From Acidimicrobiia bacterium (GTDB lineage: Bacteria > Acidobacteriota > Vicinamibacteria > Vicinamibacterales > CAVVIG01): 64,000 nucleotides of DNA. The position numbers were made by a program, and so were the translations under genes. Positions 37,607 to 46,783 of this stretch are shown piece by piece (the stretch's first letter is position 1; each line of letters starts with the position of its first letter). Under the pieces are notes generated by a model, which worked only from the letters and a program-made list of their open reading frames with translations, had not been told where the DNA came from and did not search any database. The DNA is taken from NCBI GenBank assembly GCA_016871175.1, contig VFZL01000023.1, positions 1 through 64,000 on the forward strand. Reading direction: 5' to 3'.

Positions 37607-39037
37607 TCAGCTGGCGGCGGCAATCGGCGGCGCCGACGCCATCGAGAGCGGCGCGGCGCGGCGGCCCCGTGGAAACTCGATGCTGAGCGTCTTGATCTTG
37701 TAGTTCATCACGCGCGGGCTGATCGAGAGCAGCTCCGCCGCGTCCTTCTGTACCCAGTTGGACATCTTGAGTGCTTCGACGAGCGCATGTCGTTCGATGT
37801 CATCGAGTGGGATGCCGGTGGGAGGAATCTTCACGATCGCTGCGTGCTCACGACCCGTGGTTCCGGTTGTCGGCGCTTCGCCCAGCCGCAAGTCATCGCT
37901 GGCAATAGCGCGCCCCTCGGCGATCAGCATCGCCCGTTCGATCGTATTTTCCAGCTCCCGGATGTTCCCAGGCCAGTTGTAACGCATCAGTAGCTTCTGC
38001 GCGTCCGGCTCGAGACCCTCGATCTTCTTCTTGAGCTCGCCCGCGAACCGATGAATGAATGCGTTGGCCAGTGGTACGATGTCGTCCTTCCGTTCGCGGA
38101 GCGGCGGCATCTCGATTGCGACAACGTTCAAGCGATAGTACAGGTCCTCGCGAAACTGACTCGTCTGCACCATCGCGGGGAGATCGCGGTTGGTTGCGGC
38201 GATGAGCCGCACGTCGACCCGCAGCGTGCGCGTGCCTCCGAGCCGCTCGAACTCGTGTTCCTGGAGCACGCGGAGGATCTTGGCCTGCGTGCTCGGGCTC
38301 ATGTCCCCGATTTCGTCCAGGAACAACGTCCCGCCATCGGCCTGCTCAAAGCGACCGATGCGCTGCTTGTCCGCGCCGGTGAACGCACCCTTCTCGTGAC
38401 CAAAGAGCTCGGACTCGAGGAGGTTCTCCTGCAGTGCCGCGCAGTTCACCTTCACGAAGTTACGGATATTGCGCAGCGAGTTGTGGTGGATCGCACCGGC
38501 GATGAGCTCTTTACCCGTGCCGGTTTCGCCGCGGATGAGCACCGTGGTGTTGCTCTTCGCGACCTTCTTCACCACGTCGAGGACTTTCTGCAGCGCCGTG
38601 CTCGAGCCGACGATTTTGTCGAACTCGTAGATGTCCTGCTGTGTACCGCGAAGGTACTCGATCTCGTGCTTGAGGCGTCTCATCTCAAGCGCCTTCTCGA
38701 TCTTGACCTCCATCTCCTCGATCTCGAACGGCTTCTGTACGTAGTCGAAGGCGCCGCTCTTCATCGCCTCGACAGCGGTATTGACCGATCCGAACGCCGT
38801 CATCAGGATGACGGCGGTCGTCGGATGCAAGGCGCGCGTGGTGCGAAGCACATCCATACCGTCGCTGCCCCCTATACGGAGGTCGCTCAGCACGACGTCG
38901 AAGTAGCTGTCGTGGAGCTTCTCGATGGCGGCGTTGCTATTCGAGGCCTCGTCCACGTCGTGCCCCGCTTCGGTCAAACCTCGCGCAAGCCCTCGGCGGA
39001 GTGCATCGTGGTCGTCAGCGATGAGAATTCGGCCCAT
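37607..39037 (-). CDS. NtrC-family sigma-54-dependent response regulator
   Basis: A 476-residue regulator. The receiver domain ([36 protein letters not shown], phosphoacceptor D in SDLR) precedes the AAA+ domain with Walker [16 protein letters not shown], the sigma-54 contact loop GAFTGA, Walker [12 protein letters not shown] and the [14 protein letters not shown] block. The Fis-type C-terminus ([29 protein letters not shown]) would bind DNA, though the order reads slightly unlike standard Fis HTHs and a 25-residue Ala/Pro tail follows. It starts 48 bp after the sensor kinase stop, forming a two-component system. Confidence 0.93.
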   Translation of the reverse strand: MGRILIADDHDALRRGLARGLTEAGHDVDEASNSNAAIEKLHDSYFDVVLSDLRIGGSDGMDVLRTTRALHPTTAVILMTAFGSVNTAVEAMKSGAFDYVQKPFEIEEMEVKIEKALEMRRLKHEIEYLRGTQQDIYEFDKIVGSSTALQKVLDVVKKVAKSNTTVLIRGETGTGKELIAGAIHHNSLRNIRNFVKVNCAALQENLLESELFGHEKGAFTGADKQRIGRFEQADGGTLFLDEIGDMSPSTQAKILRVLQEHEFERLGGTRTLRVDVRLIAATNRDLPAMVQTSQFREDLYYRLNVVAIEMPPLRERKDDIVPLANAFIHRFAGELKKKIEGLEPDAQKLLMRYNWPGNIRELENTIERAMLIAEGRAIASDDLRLGEAPTTGTTGREHAAIVKIPPTGIPLDDIERHALVEALKMSNWVQKDAAELLSISPRVMNYKIKTLSIEFPRGRRAAPLSMASAPPIAAAS

Positions 39038-39084
39038 GGTCTTCCGGTCGCCTTTCGTGTCGAGTCGTTCCGTCGTGCGCGTAT

Positions 39085-40266
39085 CTACTTGAACCAGCTC
39101 GAGCCGCTCGAGACCGGGAGCGCCACCCGAAACCGTGTGCCCTGCCCGGGCGTGCTCGCCAGATCGATACGGCCGTCGTGTGCATCGACGATCTTGCGCA
39201 CGATAGCCAAACCCAACCCCGAGCCCTCCGCCTTGGTCGTGAAGAACGGATCGAAAATCCGATCGCTCAAGTCCGCCGGGACCCCCGGACCGTCGTCCAT
39301 CACGTCCACGATGACGGTCTTCGTCGGGGCCTCGTGGTCTTCGATCGCAAACGCCGGATCATGCAGCACATCCTCGACCAATGCCGCGATGGTGATGTGA
39401 CCCCGTCCGCCCAGCGCCTCGAACGCATTCGTGAGCAGATTCGTGAACACCTGACACAGTTGATGCGGGTCCCCGTCGACCAACGGCAGGGATGGCGGCA
39501 CCTTCAAGGCCACGGCTACGCCGCCTCGCTGGGCCTTGCTCTCAGCCAATGTAATCGACTGATGGAGCACATCCCGCACATCGACCTGCTCCATTTGCAG
39601 CCGCACGGGGCGGACAAGCTCCAACATCTCGACGACGATCGCATTGGCCAGTTTGGCTTCGCTGATGATGTCGGCGATGAGCGTCTGCGCGTCTGGCATG
39701 TCGGAGACCTGCCGCCGCAGCAAGCCCGCCATCACCTCGATCCCCGCCAACGGGTTCTTCAGTTCGTGCGCGATACCCGCCGCCATCTCGCCGAGCGATG
39801 CCAGTCGATCGCGCAACCGCTCCCGCTCCTCGGCCTGCTCGACGAGCGTCAAGTCCTTGAAACACATCACCGCGCCGATGACCCGCCCGTCCTCGTCCTT
39901 CACCTGCGACAAGGTGTAGCCGACTACGCGATCAAGGTCCTTCAGGCGCAATTCGGCACGATTCGGGAGCGTCGTCAGGTCGAATGCCGCCGAGAGCGCA
40001 CGCACCACGTCGGGCCGGTCGCGGAAGACCTCGCTGAACCCCCGCGTGTCGCCGGCGGGCCGAGTCACGTTGAAGATGCGGTAGGTCTCGTCGTTGGCGA
40101 GCGCGATCGTGCCGTCGCGATGAATCGCGATGACGCCGTTGCGCATGCTCCCGACCAGCAGCCGAAAGAACCGGTCTCCGGAGGACGCGCGACGTCCGAT
40201 GGCGCGCGCCGTCGGACGGACGACCGGAACTGACCGGCGACCCGAAGCGTGGGGGCGAGGAGACAT
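39085..40266 (-). CDS. NtrB-type PAS sensor histidine kinase
   Basis: A 393-residue soluble kinase from ATG 40266. A PAS domain (FFRLLVGSMRNGVIAIHRDG, IALANDETYRIFNV) is followed by the HisKA box with phosphorylated histidine in AAGIAHELKNPLAGIEVM, N box QVFTNLLTNAFEAL, and G boxes DDGPGVP and GSGLGLAIV. There are no membrane segments, so it senses a cytoplasmic signal. It is the cognate partner of the downstream NtrC-type regulator. Confidence 0.93.
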   Translation of the reverse strand: MSPRPHASGRRSVPVVRPTARAIGRRASSGDRFFRLLVGSMRNGVIAIHRDGTIALANDETYRIFNVTRPAGDTRGFSEVFRDRPDVVRALSAAFDLTTLPNRAELRLKDLDRVVGYTLSQVKDEDGRVIGAVMCFKDLTLVEQAEERERLRDRLASLGEMAAGIAHELKNPLAGIEVMAGLLRRQVSDMPDAQTLIADIISEAKLANAIVVEMLELVRPVRLQMEQVDVRDVLHQSITLAESKAQRGGVAVALKVPPSLPLVDGDPHQLCQVFTNLLTNAFEALGGRGHITIAALVEDVLHDPAFAIEDHEAPTKTVIVDVMDDGPGVPADLSDRIFDPFFTTKAEGSGLGLAIVRKIVDAHDGRIDLASTPGQGTRFRVALPVSSGSSWFK

Positions 40267-40425
40267 GATCGGCAAAGGGGCGGTCAGCTCGGCATCCAGA
40301 CGCGCAAAGCCCGTACCCGCAGAATCCGAGCCGCTCGCTCACGAAGCCCGCCCGAAATCAGCAGGTTAGCGTCAAAGAACCGGCCGATCTTATAACTAAA
40401 TTGTAACTGGATGACAGGACTGTCA

Positions 40426-42453
40426 TCAGTCGGATGCCGACGCAAGGTCGACCTCGGCCTGCAGCTCTTCCCACTGGCGCATGAGGTCCCCGACCTGCCA
40501 CATCAGCGACTGGTGGCGGTCAATGACCGGCTGCGCCGCCGTCCGATCCTGGAAAAACCTGTCGCTCGACATGGTTCGCTCGAGCGATCGAATCTCGTCC
40601 TCGACGGCGGCGATGGTCGCCTCGAGCTGGCCGACCCGCGCCCGGCGCGCCTGGTCGGCTCGCAGTCTCTTGCGCGCCTCCGCGTCTGCCCGCTTCTTCT
40701 CTTCTCGGCTGAGCCCGGTCTGCGCCGTAGGGGGAGGGGAGCCATGCCCCTTCGCGGACCGGGGAGCGGCCGGCTTCGCGGTCGGTTTCTCGGCTTTGCG
40801 CCCGGAGGCCGCGTCGGCCGCCGCCGTGGCTTTCAACCGCGTGTCGTCTGGGTGCTCCTTGTGCCACAGGAACTCGGTGTACGTGCCGGGGTAGACGAGC
40901 GCCTCGCCATGGCCCACTTCGATGATCTTTGTCGCGAGCCGCTCGACGAAGTACCGATCGTGCGACACGAAGACGAGCGTGCCTCCGTAGTCGATGAGCG
41001 CATCCAGCAGTACCTCCTTCGAGTCGAGGTCCAGATGGTTGGTCGGCTCATCGAGCAGCAGCGTGTTCGAGGGCCGAAGCAGCATACGCGCGACCGCGAG
41101 CCGGGTGCGCTCGCCTCCGGACAGCACTCGCACTCTCTTGTAGACATCGTCCCCGGAGAAGAGAAAGCCACCCAAGATGTTCCGGATGGCGGGGACCATG
41201 TCGAGCGGCGACCCCGACGACAGGGTTTCGTAGACGGTCGGACTCGGGTCCAGTCGCGAGGCCTCGTCCTGCGCGAAGTACTGCATCACGACGTGGTGCC
41301 CTTCGGTCCGCGTGCCGCTGCTTGGCGCCTCCTCTCCTGAGAGGAGGCGCATGAGCGTGGACTTGCCAGCGCCATTGACCCCGACGAGCGCGATCCGATC
41401 GCCGCGTTCGATGTGCAGATTGAGGTCCCGAAACACGACCAGATCGCCGTACGCCTTGCGCACGTGCCTCAGCTCCAGGACCGTCCGGCCGCTCTTGCCC
41501 GCCGTCGGCAAGTCGAAGTGAATCTTCTTCCGCTCCGGTGGAACGTCAATCGGGACTACCTTCTCGAGCAGCTTGATGCGGCTTTGGACTTGCGCCGCTT
41601 TGGTCGCCTGATAGCGGAACCGGTCGATGAACATCTTGACGCGTGCGACCTCCTCGTCTTGTTCGCGCTTGGCTTTCCGGAGCGCCTCCATGCGCGCCTC
41701 GTGTGCGACCAGATACTGGCTGTAGTTGCCGACGTAATCCGTCAGCGTGCGCAGTGACAGGTCGGCGATGCGGGTGACGACCGCGTCGAGGAAGAAGCGG
41801 TCGTGCGACACGAGGATCACCGCGCGCGGGTACTGCGAAAGGTACTCCTCCAGCCAGTTGCGTGCCTCGAGGTCGAGATGATTGGTGGGCTCGTCGAGCA
41901 ACAGCAGACCCGGCTCGCCGAGCAGCAGCTTGGCCAGCGCCAGTCGCATCTGCCAGCCGCCCGAGAACGTGTCGGTGGGCCGTGTGAAATCGGATTTGCT
42001 GAAACCCAGGCCGTGGAGAACGGTGGACGTCTTGAGCTCGATGCTGTAGCCGTCGCGCAGACGGAACCGATCTTGTAGGTCCGCGTATCGAGTCAGAATG
42101 GCTTCATGCTCGGCATCGGGAACTGACCCGTCGCCCAACCGCTCCTCTAGGTGGTGCATCTCCGTCTTCATCGCGAGGAGATCGGCGAACGCGAGGCTCG
42201 CCTCGTCGAAGACGGTTCGACCCTTGTGGGTCAGACCGTCTTGCGGAAGGTAGCCGACGGTGAGATCGGCCGGCTTGAGGATAGCCCCGGAGTCGGCCTC
42301 CTCGAGGCCGGCCATCATCTTGAGGAGCGTTGTCTTGCCCGCTCCGTTCGGACCGCACAGCCCGACGCGCTCGCGGTCGGTGATCTGCCAGGTGACGTGG
42401 TCGAGAACGACGCGGTCGCCGAACGCCTTGGTCAGCTCGGAAAGCTGGATCAT
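40426..42453 (-). CDS. ABC-F family ATPase
   Basis: A 675-residue protein with two ABC domains and no membrane segments. Walker A sites are GPNGAGKTTLLKM and GVNGAGKSTLMRL; signatures TFSGGWQMRLALAKLL and VLSGGERTRLAVARML flank a linker with ARVKMFIDRFRYQATKAAQ (the ABC-F Y-loop region). A C-terminal coiled coil (about 570-670) follows a Lys/Ala/Pro-rich hinge, as in Uup. Family members act on ribosomes or, for Uup, on recombination intermediates; sequence does not decide. Its ATG overlaps the regulator stop as ATGA. Confidence 0.9.
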   Translation of the reverse strand: MIQLSELTKAFGDRVVLDHVTWQITDRERVGLCGPNGAGKTTLLKMMAGLEEADSGAILKPADLTVGYLPQDGLTHKGRTVFDEASLAFADLLAMKTEMHHLEERLGDGSVPDAEHEAILTRYADLQDRFRLRDGYSIELKTSTVLHGLGFSKSDFTRPTDTFSGGWQMRLALAKLLLGEPGLLLLDEPTNHLDLEARNWLEEYLSQYPRAVILVSHDRFFLDAVVTRIADLSLRTLTDYVGNYSQYLVAHEARMEALRKAKREQDEEVARVKMFIDRFRYQATKAAQVQSRIKLLEKVVPIDVPPERKKIHFDLPTAGKSGRTVLELRHVRKAYGDLVVFRDLNLHIERGDRIALVGVNGAGKSTLMRLLSGEEAPSSGTRTEGHHVVMQYFAQDEASRLDPSPTVYETLSSGSPLDMVPAIRNILGGFLFSGDDVYKRVRVLSGGERTRLAVARMLLRPSNTLLLDEPTNHLDLDSKEVLLDALIDYGGTLVFVSHDRYFVERLATKIIEVGHGEALVYPGTYTEFLWHKEHPDDTRLKATAAADAASGRKAEKPTAKPAAPRSAKGHGSPPPTAQTGLSREEKKRADAEARKRLRADQARRARVGQLEATIAAVEDEIRSLERTMSSDRFFQDRTAAQPVIDRHQSLMWQVGDLMRQWEELQAEVDLASASD

Positions 42454-43049
42454 TCTCCCAGGGCCTTGGCGGCGGCCGCGAGCACCTGAGGCACCAGGAA
42501 CGGCTTCGTCAAGTATCCGGCGACGCCGAGGTTGACCGCCTCGATGGCGCTCGACTCGGTGGAGAAGCCGGTGATGATGATGACCGGCAAGTTGGCCTTG
42601 TAGCGCTTGGCTTCGCGGATCACCGAGAGCCCGTCGACGCCTGGCATCTTGAGGTCCGCTATCAAGAGGTCATAGGGATAGATTCTGAGTCGATCGAGCG
42701 CCGATCGACCGTCCTGTGCGACGTCCACGTCGTGCTCAGCAAGCGCCAGGGTCTTCGACAGCAGATCCCGAATGCTGGCTTCGTCGTCGACCACGAGCAC
42801 GCGCGGGCGTTCGGTCGCCGCCGACGGTTTGCTCGGCGGCGCAGCTGCCGTTGACGGCGCGCGCATCGCCGAGCCGCGGGCCCGTTGGCTATCGACCCAC
42901 GCGTCGATATCCCGCTTGCGGAACCGCCACTGGCGGCCGACGCGCACGGCCGGAATCTTGCCCGCCTTGATCAGGCGATACACGGTCCGCAGATTCACCT
43001 GCAGGTACTCCAGCACTTCCTCGGTGGTCAGAAATGTCTCGTCAATCAT
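42450..43049 (-). CDS. Excisionase-type HTH fused to receiver domain
   Basis: A 199-residue protein. Residues 1-55 are an excisionase/MerR-like helix-turn-helix (FLTTEEVLEYLQVNLRTVYR, AVRVGRQWRFRKRDIDAWV). A Ser/Ala/Pro linker leads to a receiver domain (VLVVDDEASIRDLLSKTL, phosphoacceptor D in LLIADLKMPGVDGL, conserved K in GYLTKPF). DNA-binding domain before receiver is the reverse of most response regulators. It overlaps the kinase stop and the ABC-F start, both as ATGA, so all three are translated together. The frame's extension to 43502 is a kinase shadow. Confidence 0.88.
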   Translation of the reverse strand: MIDETFLTTEEVLEYLQVNLRTVYRLIKAGKIPAVRVGRQWRFRKRDIDAWVDSQRARGSAMRAPSTAAAPPSKPSAATERPRVLVVDDEASIRDLLSKTLALAEHDVDVAQDGRSALDRLRIYPYDLLIADLKMPGVDGLSVIREAKRYKANLPVIIITGFSTESSAIEAVNLGVAGYLTKPFLVPQVLAAAAKALGE

Positions 43050-45166
43050 GCGTCGGTGTCCTTCGCGGATTGTCGGTGCCGTGTTGTACCAGACCGGCCC
43101 GGATAGGCCGGCACTTCGACCGTAAAGATGGCCCCACCGTCCGGATGGTTGCTCGCGGAGATGTGCGCCCCGTGCTCCTGCATGATCCCGTACGCGATGG
43201 CCAGTCCAAGCCCGGTACCCTTGCCCACCTCCTTCGTGGTGTAGAACGGTTCGAAGATGCGGGTGAGCGCGTCCGGCGAGATGCCGTGGCCCGTGTCGCG
43301 CACGGTCGTGACGACTCGTCCTGACTCCGGGTCGAATGAGGTGCTGATCTCGATGCGGCCAGGCCGTCGGCTCTCGACAATTGCCTGCTCGGCGTTCATG
43401 ACGATGTTGAGGAACACCTGATGGAGGAGCAGGGGGTCGCTCTGCACGCGCGGTAACTGCTCGTCTTGGTGTCGCACGACTTCGATGTCCAGCGATCGGC
43501 ATGCGTCCGCTCGCAGCGACAGCACCTTCTGCAACACCGCCGACAAGCTCACAGCCCGCTTGACCAGTCGTCGCGAGCCTGCGAAGACGAGCAGGTTGCG
43601 GACGATCTTGGCCGCCCGATCGGCCTCTCGATAGATCGTCTGGACCTCCCGGCGCAGCTGCTTCGGAAAAGCCCCCGTCGCCCGCAGCAGCTCGAGATGG
43701 CCCAGCACACCCTGCAACGGGTTGTTGAGTTCGTGCGCAATGCCCGCCACGAACTGACCGAGCGCGGCGAGCTTCTCGGACTGAATGAGCCGCTTCCGCA
43801 GTTCCTCGCGCTCGACCTCCAATCGGGATTGTGGCGTCAGGTCGCGCGCCACAAGCACGCGGCTACTGGACTGACCTTCCCGCTCCAGCAGGTCGGTGAC
43901 CGTGACCATGAACGCGCCCTTCAGCATCGGATCGACGACTTCCAGCGTCGCGACCGAGTGGTGTTCGGTCGCCGGGAACGAGCTCAGCCAAGCGGACAGC
44001 TCGGGGCCGATGCACTCACTGAGCGGGCGGTCGATCACATCCTTGCGCGTCAGGCCGATGCGCTCCGCGAACGCCCGGTTCGCGTGCGTAATGGTCCCTC
44101 GCCGATCGCTGACCACGACCAGGTGGGCAATCGAATCGAACGTGTTCTCCAGTTGCAGGCGGGATCGGATGATGTCCTCGAGCAACTGCAGGTTCTCGAT
44201 CGCCCCGGAGAGCTGCACCCCTAGCTCGTCGGCGCGATCGAGCAGGTCGACCTCACCACCGGTCTCGACGCGCACGCCCTCGAGGACGATAGCGCCGAGC
44301 GCGCGGCGCCGGCCCCGAAGTGGGACCGTCACCGTGCCGATCGGCAGATCGCCAGGTCCGACTGAAATCTCCGCGCGATGACTGCGGAGCGCGACCGCTG
44401 CCGGCACCAGCGGGTCGTCGACGTCGAGCCGAAGGCCAGGGTTGGCGCCGTCGGTCGCAGCCGCGAGCGACAGATGCCGCGAACGTCGATCCAGGAGCCA
44501 CACGCACGTGCGATCGGCGCCAAGCAGCGGTGTTGCGCGCGCGCAAAAGAGGTCCAGTCCTGCCCGCAGATCGAGCGTCATCGTCAGGTTCGCCGACACG
44601 TCATCGACGAGCTGACGGAGCTCGTGCTGGAGATCCTCGTTGCGTCGGAGGCGAAAGAGCTCTAGCGCGGTGACGATCGCATCAGCGGAGTCACGGGCCG
44701 CCGTCCAGTCGGTCGACGCAGGGTTCCGAGCGGTGAATCCAATCGCCAGCAAGAGAAGGCGACGGGTGCCCTGCACGAGCGGCAGCAGCGCGGCTGGCAT
44801 GCCGAGACGCGCGGCCAGGTCCGGCATCCGCGTGTCAGCCTCGGGGACGTAAGAAGGCCATTGCTGACCGAACGCGTCGGCGACGATCGATGCTTCCGAC
44901 GCGCCGGGACGCCAGGTGTCGACCCGCAGCTCTTCAAGTCCAAAACCGGATGTCGCCTGCAGTCCGCCGCTGCGCGAGTGGCACTCAAAGAGCAGGGAGC
45001 AGCGGCCGCCGCTGCACTCGACTGCCCGTTGATGCAACTGTGGCAGAAGATCGTTACGGTTCGAGAGACGAGCGAGCAGCGAAACCAGCGGTGCAGTCAG
45101 TTCTGGTGACGCCGAGGCCGACGCCATTGGGGCCTGAGATTGTCGGGTTTGCGCCGGTGATGCCAT
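43046..45166 (-). CDS. Multi-domain GAF/PAS sensor histidine kinase
   Basis: A 706-residue soluble kinase. Residues about 20-170 and 185-330 look like two GAF domains (SLLFECHSRSGG; ANLTMTLDLRAGLDLFCARA, GADRTCVWLLDRRSRHL). A PAS domain follows (LENTFDSIAHLVVVSDRRG, THANRAFAERIGL). The kinase core has FVAGIAHELNNPLQGVLGHL with the phosphorylated histidine, N box QVFLNIVMNAEQAI, DTGHGIS and GTGLGLAIAYGI. It likely phosphorylates the overlapping HTH-receiver protein. Confidence 0.9.
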   Translation of the reverse strand: MASPAQTRQSQAPMASASASPELTAPLVSLLARLSNRNDLLPQLHQRAVECSGGRCSLLFECHSRSGGLQATSGFGLEELRVDTWRPGASEASIVADAFGQQWPSYVPEADTRMPDLAARLGMPAALLPLVQGTRRLLLLAIGFTARNPASTDWTAARDSADAIVTALELFRLRRNEDLQHELRQLVDDVSANLTMTLDLRAGLDLFCARATPLLGADRTCVWLLDRRSRHLSLAAATDGANPGLRLDVDDPLVPAAVALRSHRAEISVGPGDLPIGTVTVPLRGRRRALGAIVLEGVRVETGGEVDLLDRADELGVQLSGAIENLQLLEDIIRSRLQLENTFDSIAHLVVVSDRRGTITHANRAFAERIGLTRKDVIDRPLSECIGPELSAWLSSFPATEHHSVATLEVVDPMLKGAFMVTVTDLLEREGQSSSRVLVARDLTPQSRLEVEREELRKRLIQSEKLAALGQFVAGIAHELNNPLQGVLGHLELLRATGAFPKQLRREVQTIYREADRAAKIVRNLLVFAGSRRLVKRAVSLSAVLQKVLSLRADACRSLDIEVVRHQDEQLPRVQSDPLLLHQVFLNIVMNAEQAIVESRRPGRIEISTSFDPESGRVVTTVRDTGHGISPDALTRIFEPFYTTKEVGKGTGLGLAIAYGIMQEHGAHISASNHPDGGAIFTVEVPAYPGRSGTTRHRQSAKDTDA

Positions 45167-45225
45167 GGCGAAAGCTAAGATTCTACGACACTTAGGCCGG
45201 TCTCATCAGAATCGATTACCTTTTC

Positions 45226-45918
45226 GTGACTCGACCATTCGTCAACCGACTCTCAAGCGGCCTTTCGCGTCTAAGGAAGGTGAGCGCCACGGGATCCCGC
45301 GCCGCAGTGCTAACGACGTCGACCGACGAGGAACTCGTCGCCCGGTGCATCCGCGGCGATCGAGATAGCTTCAACGAGTTCATCCTTCGATGGGAGCGGC
45401 CCATCTACGCCTTGGCGTACCGCACGATTGGCCGGAAAGACGATGCCCGGGACGTCTGCCAGGAAACATTTCTTCGGGCGTTTCGGGCGCTGCCAGGCTT
45501 TAGAGGCCAGGCGAAGTTTTTGTCCTGGCTCTACCGGATCACCCTCAACCTCTGTCGCGATTGGATCCGGCGCCAGCGACGGGCGCCGTTCGTCTCCGTT
45601 CCGGAGGACGTCGATCCGGTCGAGCTGGCTGCGGCTGCCGAGCCATCCGAGGGCATCGAGGACCTGGTCGCACGACGTGACCTTACCCGTATTGTCGAAC
45701 GCGTGATGACGAGATTGCCCGACGAGCAGCGGACTGCGATCATTTTGAAGGAGTATCACGGGCTTACGTTTCAGGAAATCGCCGACCTGATGGGTTGCCC
45801 GCTCAGCACGGTCAAGACCCGGCTCTATCAAGGCTTGGCCGTGTTGCGACGGGAGTTGGCAAAAGTGCAGGACGCTCCGGCCAGCGGGAGCGGTCCGGCA
45901 CGGCGGGAACGCGTGTGA
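45226..45918 (+). CDS. ECF RNA polymerase sigma factor
   Basis: A 230-residue RpoE-like factor from GTG 45226. Region 2: CIRGDRDSFNEFILRWERP, DDARDVCQETFLRAFRALPG, FLSWLYRITLNLCRDWIRRQ. Region 4: LPDEQRTAIILKEYHGLTFQ, EIADLMGCPLSTVKTRLYQG. It is divergent from the sensor kinase and followed after 13 bp by its anti-sigma gene, a typical pair. Confidence 0.92.
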   Translation: MTRPFVNRLSSGLSRLRKVSATGSRAAVLTTSTDEELVARCIRGDRDSFNEFILRWERPIYALAYRTIGRKDDARDVCQETFLRAFRALPGFRGQAKFLSWLYRITLNLCRDWIRRQRRAPFVSVPEDVDPVELAAAAEPSEGIEDLVARRDLTRIVERVMTRLPDEQRTAIILKEYHGLTFQEIADLMGCPLSTVKTRLYQGLAVLRRELAKVQDAPASGSGPARRERV

Positions 45919-45931
45919 GAGACAAGTAGAC

Positions 45932-46462
45932 ATGACCAATCATGTGACGTGCACATACCCCGGCGACCGCGAGGGGGCCATCATCGACTATCTGTACGGA
46001 GAGACCGACGCCGCCGACCGGAACGTGTTCGAGCGGCACATTGTCGGCTGTGCCGTCTGTCGTGCTGAACTCGACGAGTATCGCGGCGTCCAGCGGACGC
46101 TCTCGAGATGGGCGCCGCCCGAACCCGATCGGACACCAGAGTTCAGTCCGCTCCTGACGGGGCCCCGGCTCGCGGTGCCCAAGGCCGACCTGCCAGCGTC
46201 TTCTCCTGCGCCCACACCGCGCTTCGTGGCAATGCCGATTTGGGCCCGTGTCGCGGCCGCTGTGCTTTGCGTGGGGGTTGGTGCCGGTGCCGCCAACTTT
46301 CGCGTGACGTACTCGCCAGAGGGCCTGACGATGCGGACCGGCTGGCTGAGCGACGCGCCACCGTCCCCCGCATCCAGCGCGTCCCAACAGCCCTGGCGAA
46401 CGGAGCTGGCCGCGATGGCCGACGAACTTCGTCGAGAGATGCAGTCCCGGAACACGCCGTAA
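45932..46462 (+). CDS. Zinc-finger anti-sigma factor, truncated by TAA
   Basis: A 176-residue membrane anti-sigma factor. The cytoplasmic ZAS zinc finger is FERHIVGCAVCRAEL (HxxxCxxC), followed by a Pro-rich stretch and one transmembrane helix (ARVAAAVLCVGVGAGAA). It should hold the adjacent sigma factor inactive. The TAA at 46460-46462 ends it early: the same frame continues with a helical segment to 46759 that I recall as the normal C-terminus of such proteins. The sigma-binding part is intact and may still work. Confidence 0.82.
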   Translation: MTNHVTCTYPGDREGAIIDYLYGETDAADRNVFERHIVGCAVCRAELDEYRGVQRTLSRWAPPEPDRTPEFSPLLTGPRLAVPKADLPASSPAPTPRFVAMPIWARVAAAVLCVGVGAGAANFRVTYSPEGLTMRTGWLSDAPPSPASSASQQPWRTELAAMADELRREMQSRNTP

Positions 46463-46759
46463 CTGGCGGCGGCATCGGCGGGAGAGTCGCGAGACCAGGG
46501 GGCAGGGGTCCCTGGAGCCATAGACGACGTGCTGCTGAAACACGTGAGGACGCTCATTGCGCGTAGCGAGCAACGCCAACAGCGTGAGCTGGCATTGCGC
46601 ATCGGGGACGCCTTGAACGACGTTCAGGTGCAGCGGCGAGCCGATCTCGCGCGGATCGACCGCGCCATCGGTGTGATGCAGAGCAGTACGGGCATGGACC
46701 TCTTGCGGCAGCGTGAGGCCATCAACACGTTGGCGGTCAGAGTATCGAGCCAGCGCTAG
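46463..46759 (+). pseudogene. Detached C-terminal part of the anti-sigma factor
   Basis: Directly after the TAA, in the same frame, 98 codons encode a helical segment (DDVLLKHVRTLIARSEQRQQ, RELALRIGDALNDVQVQRR, GMDLLRQREAINTLAVRVSS). These match the periplasmic coiled tail of related acidobacterial anti-sigma factors as I remember them. A start at 46529 could give a 76-residue orphan, but it would lack signal or membrane anchor. It is probably the product of a single nonsense mutation. Confidence 0.65.
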
Positions 46760-46783
46760 GCGCCAACCGAAGCGGGGACAGGT

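Noticed and set aside
38051-39400. 449-codon plus-strand open frame opposite the NtrB/NtrC-type genes
   Set aside because: It lies antisense to two well-supported genes, has atypical composition rich in Arg/His/Leu and no recognisable domain; GC-rich third positions create such shadows.
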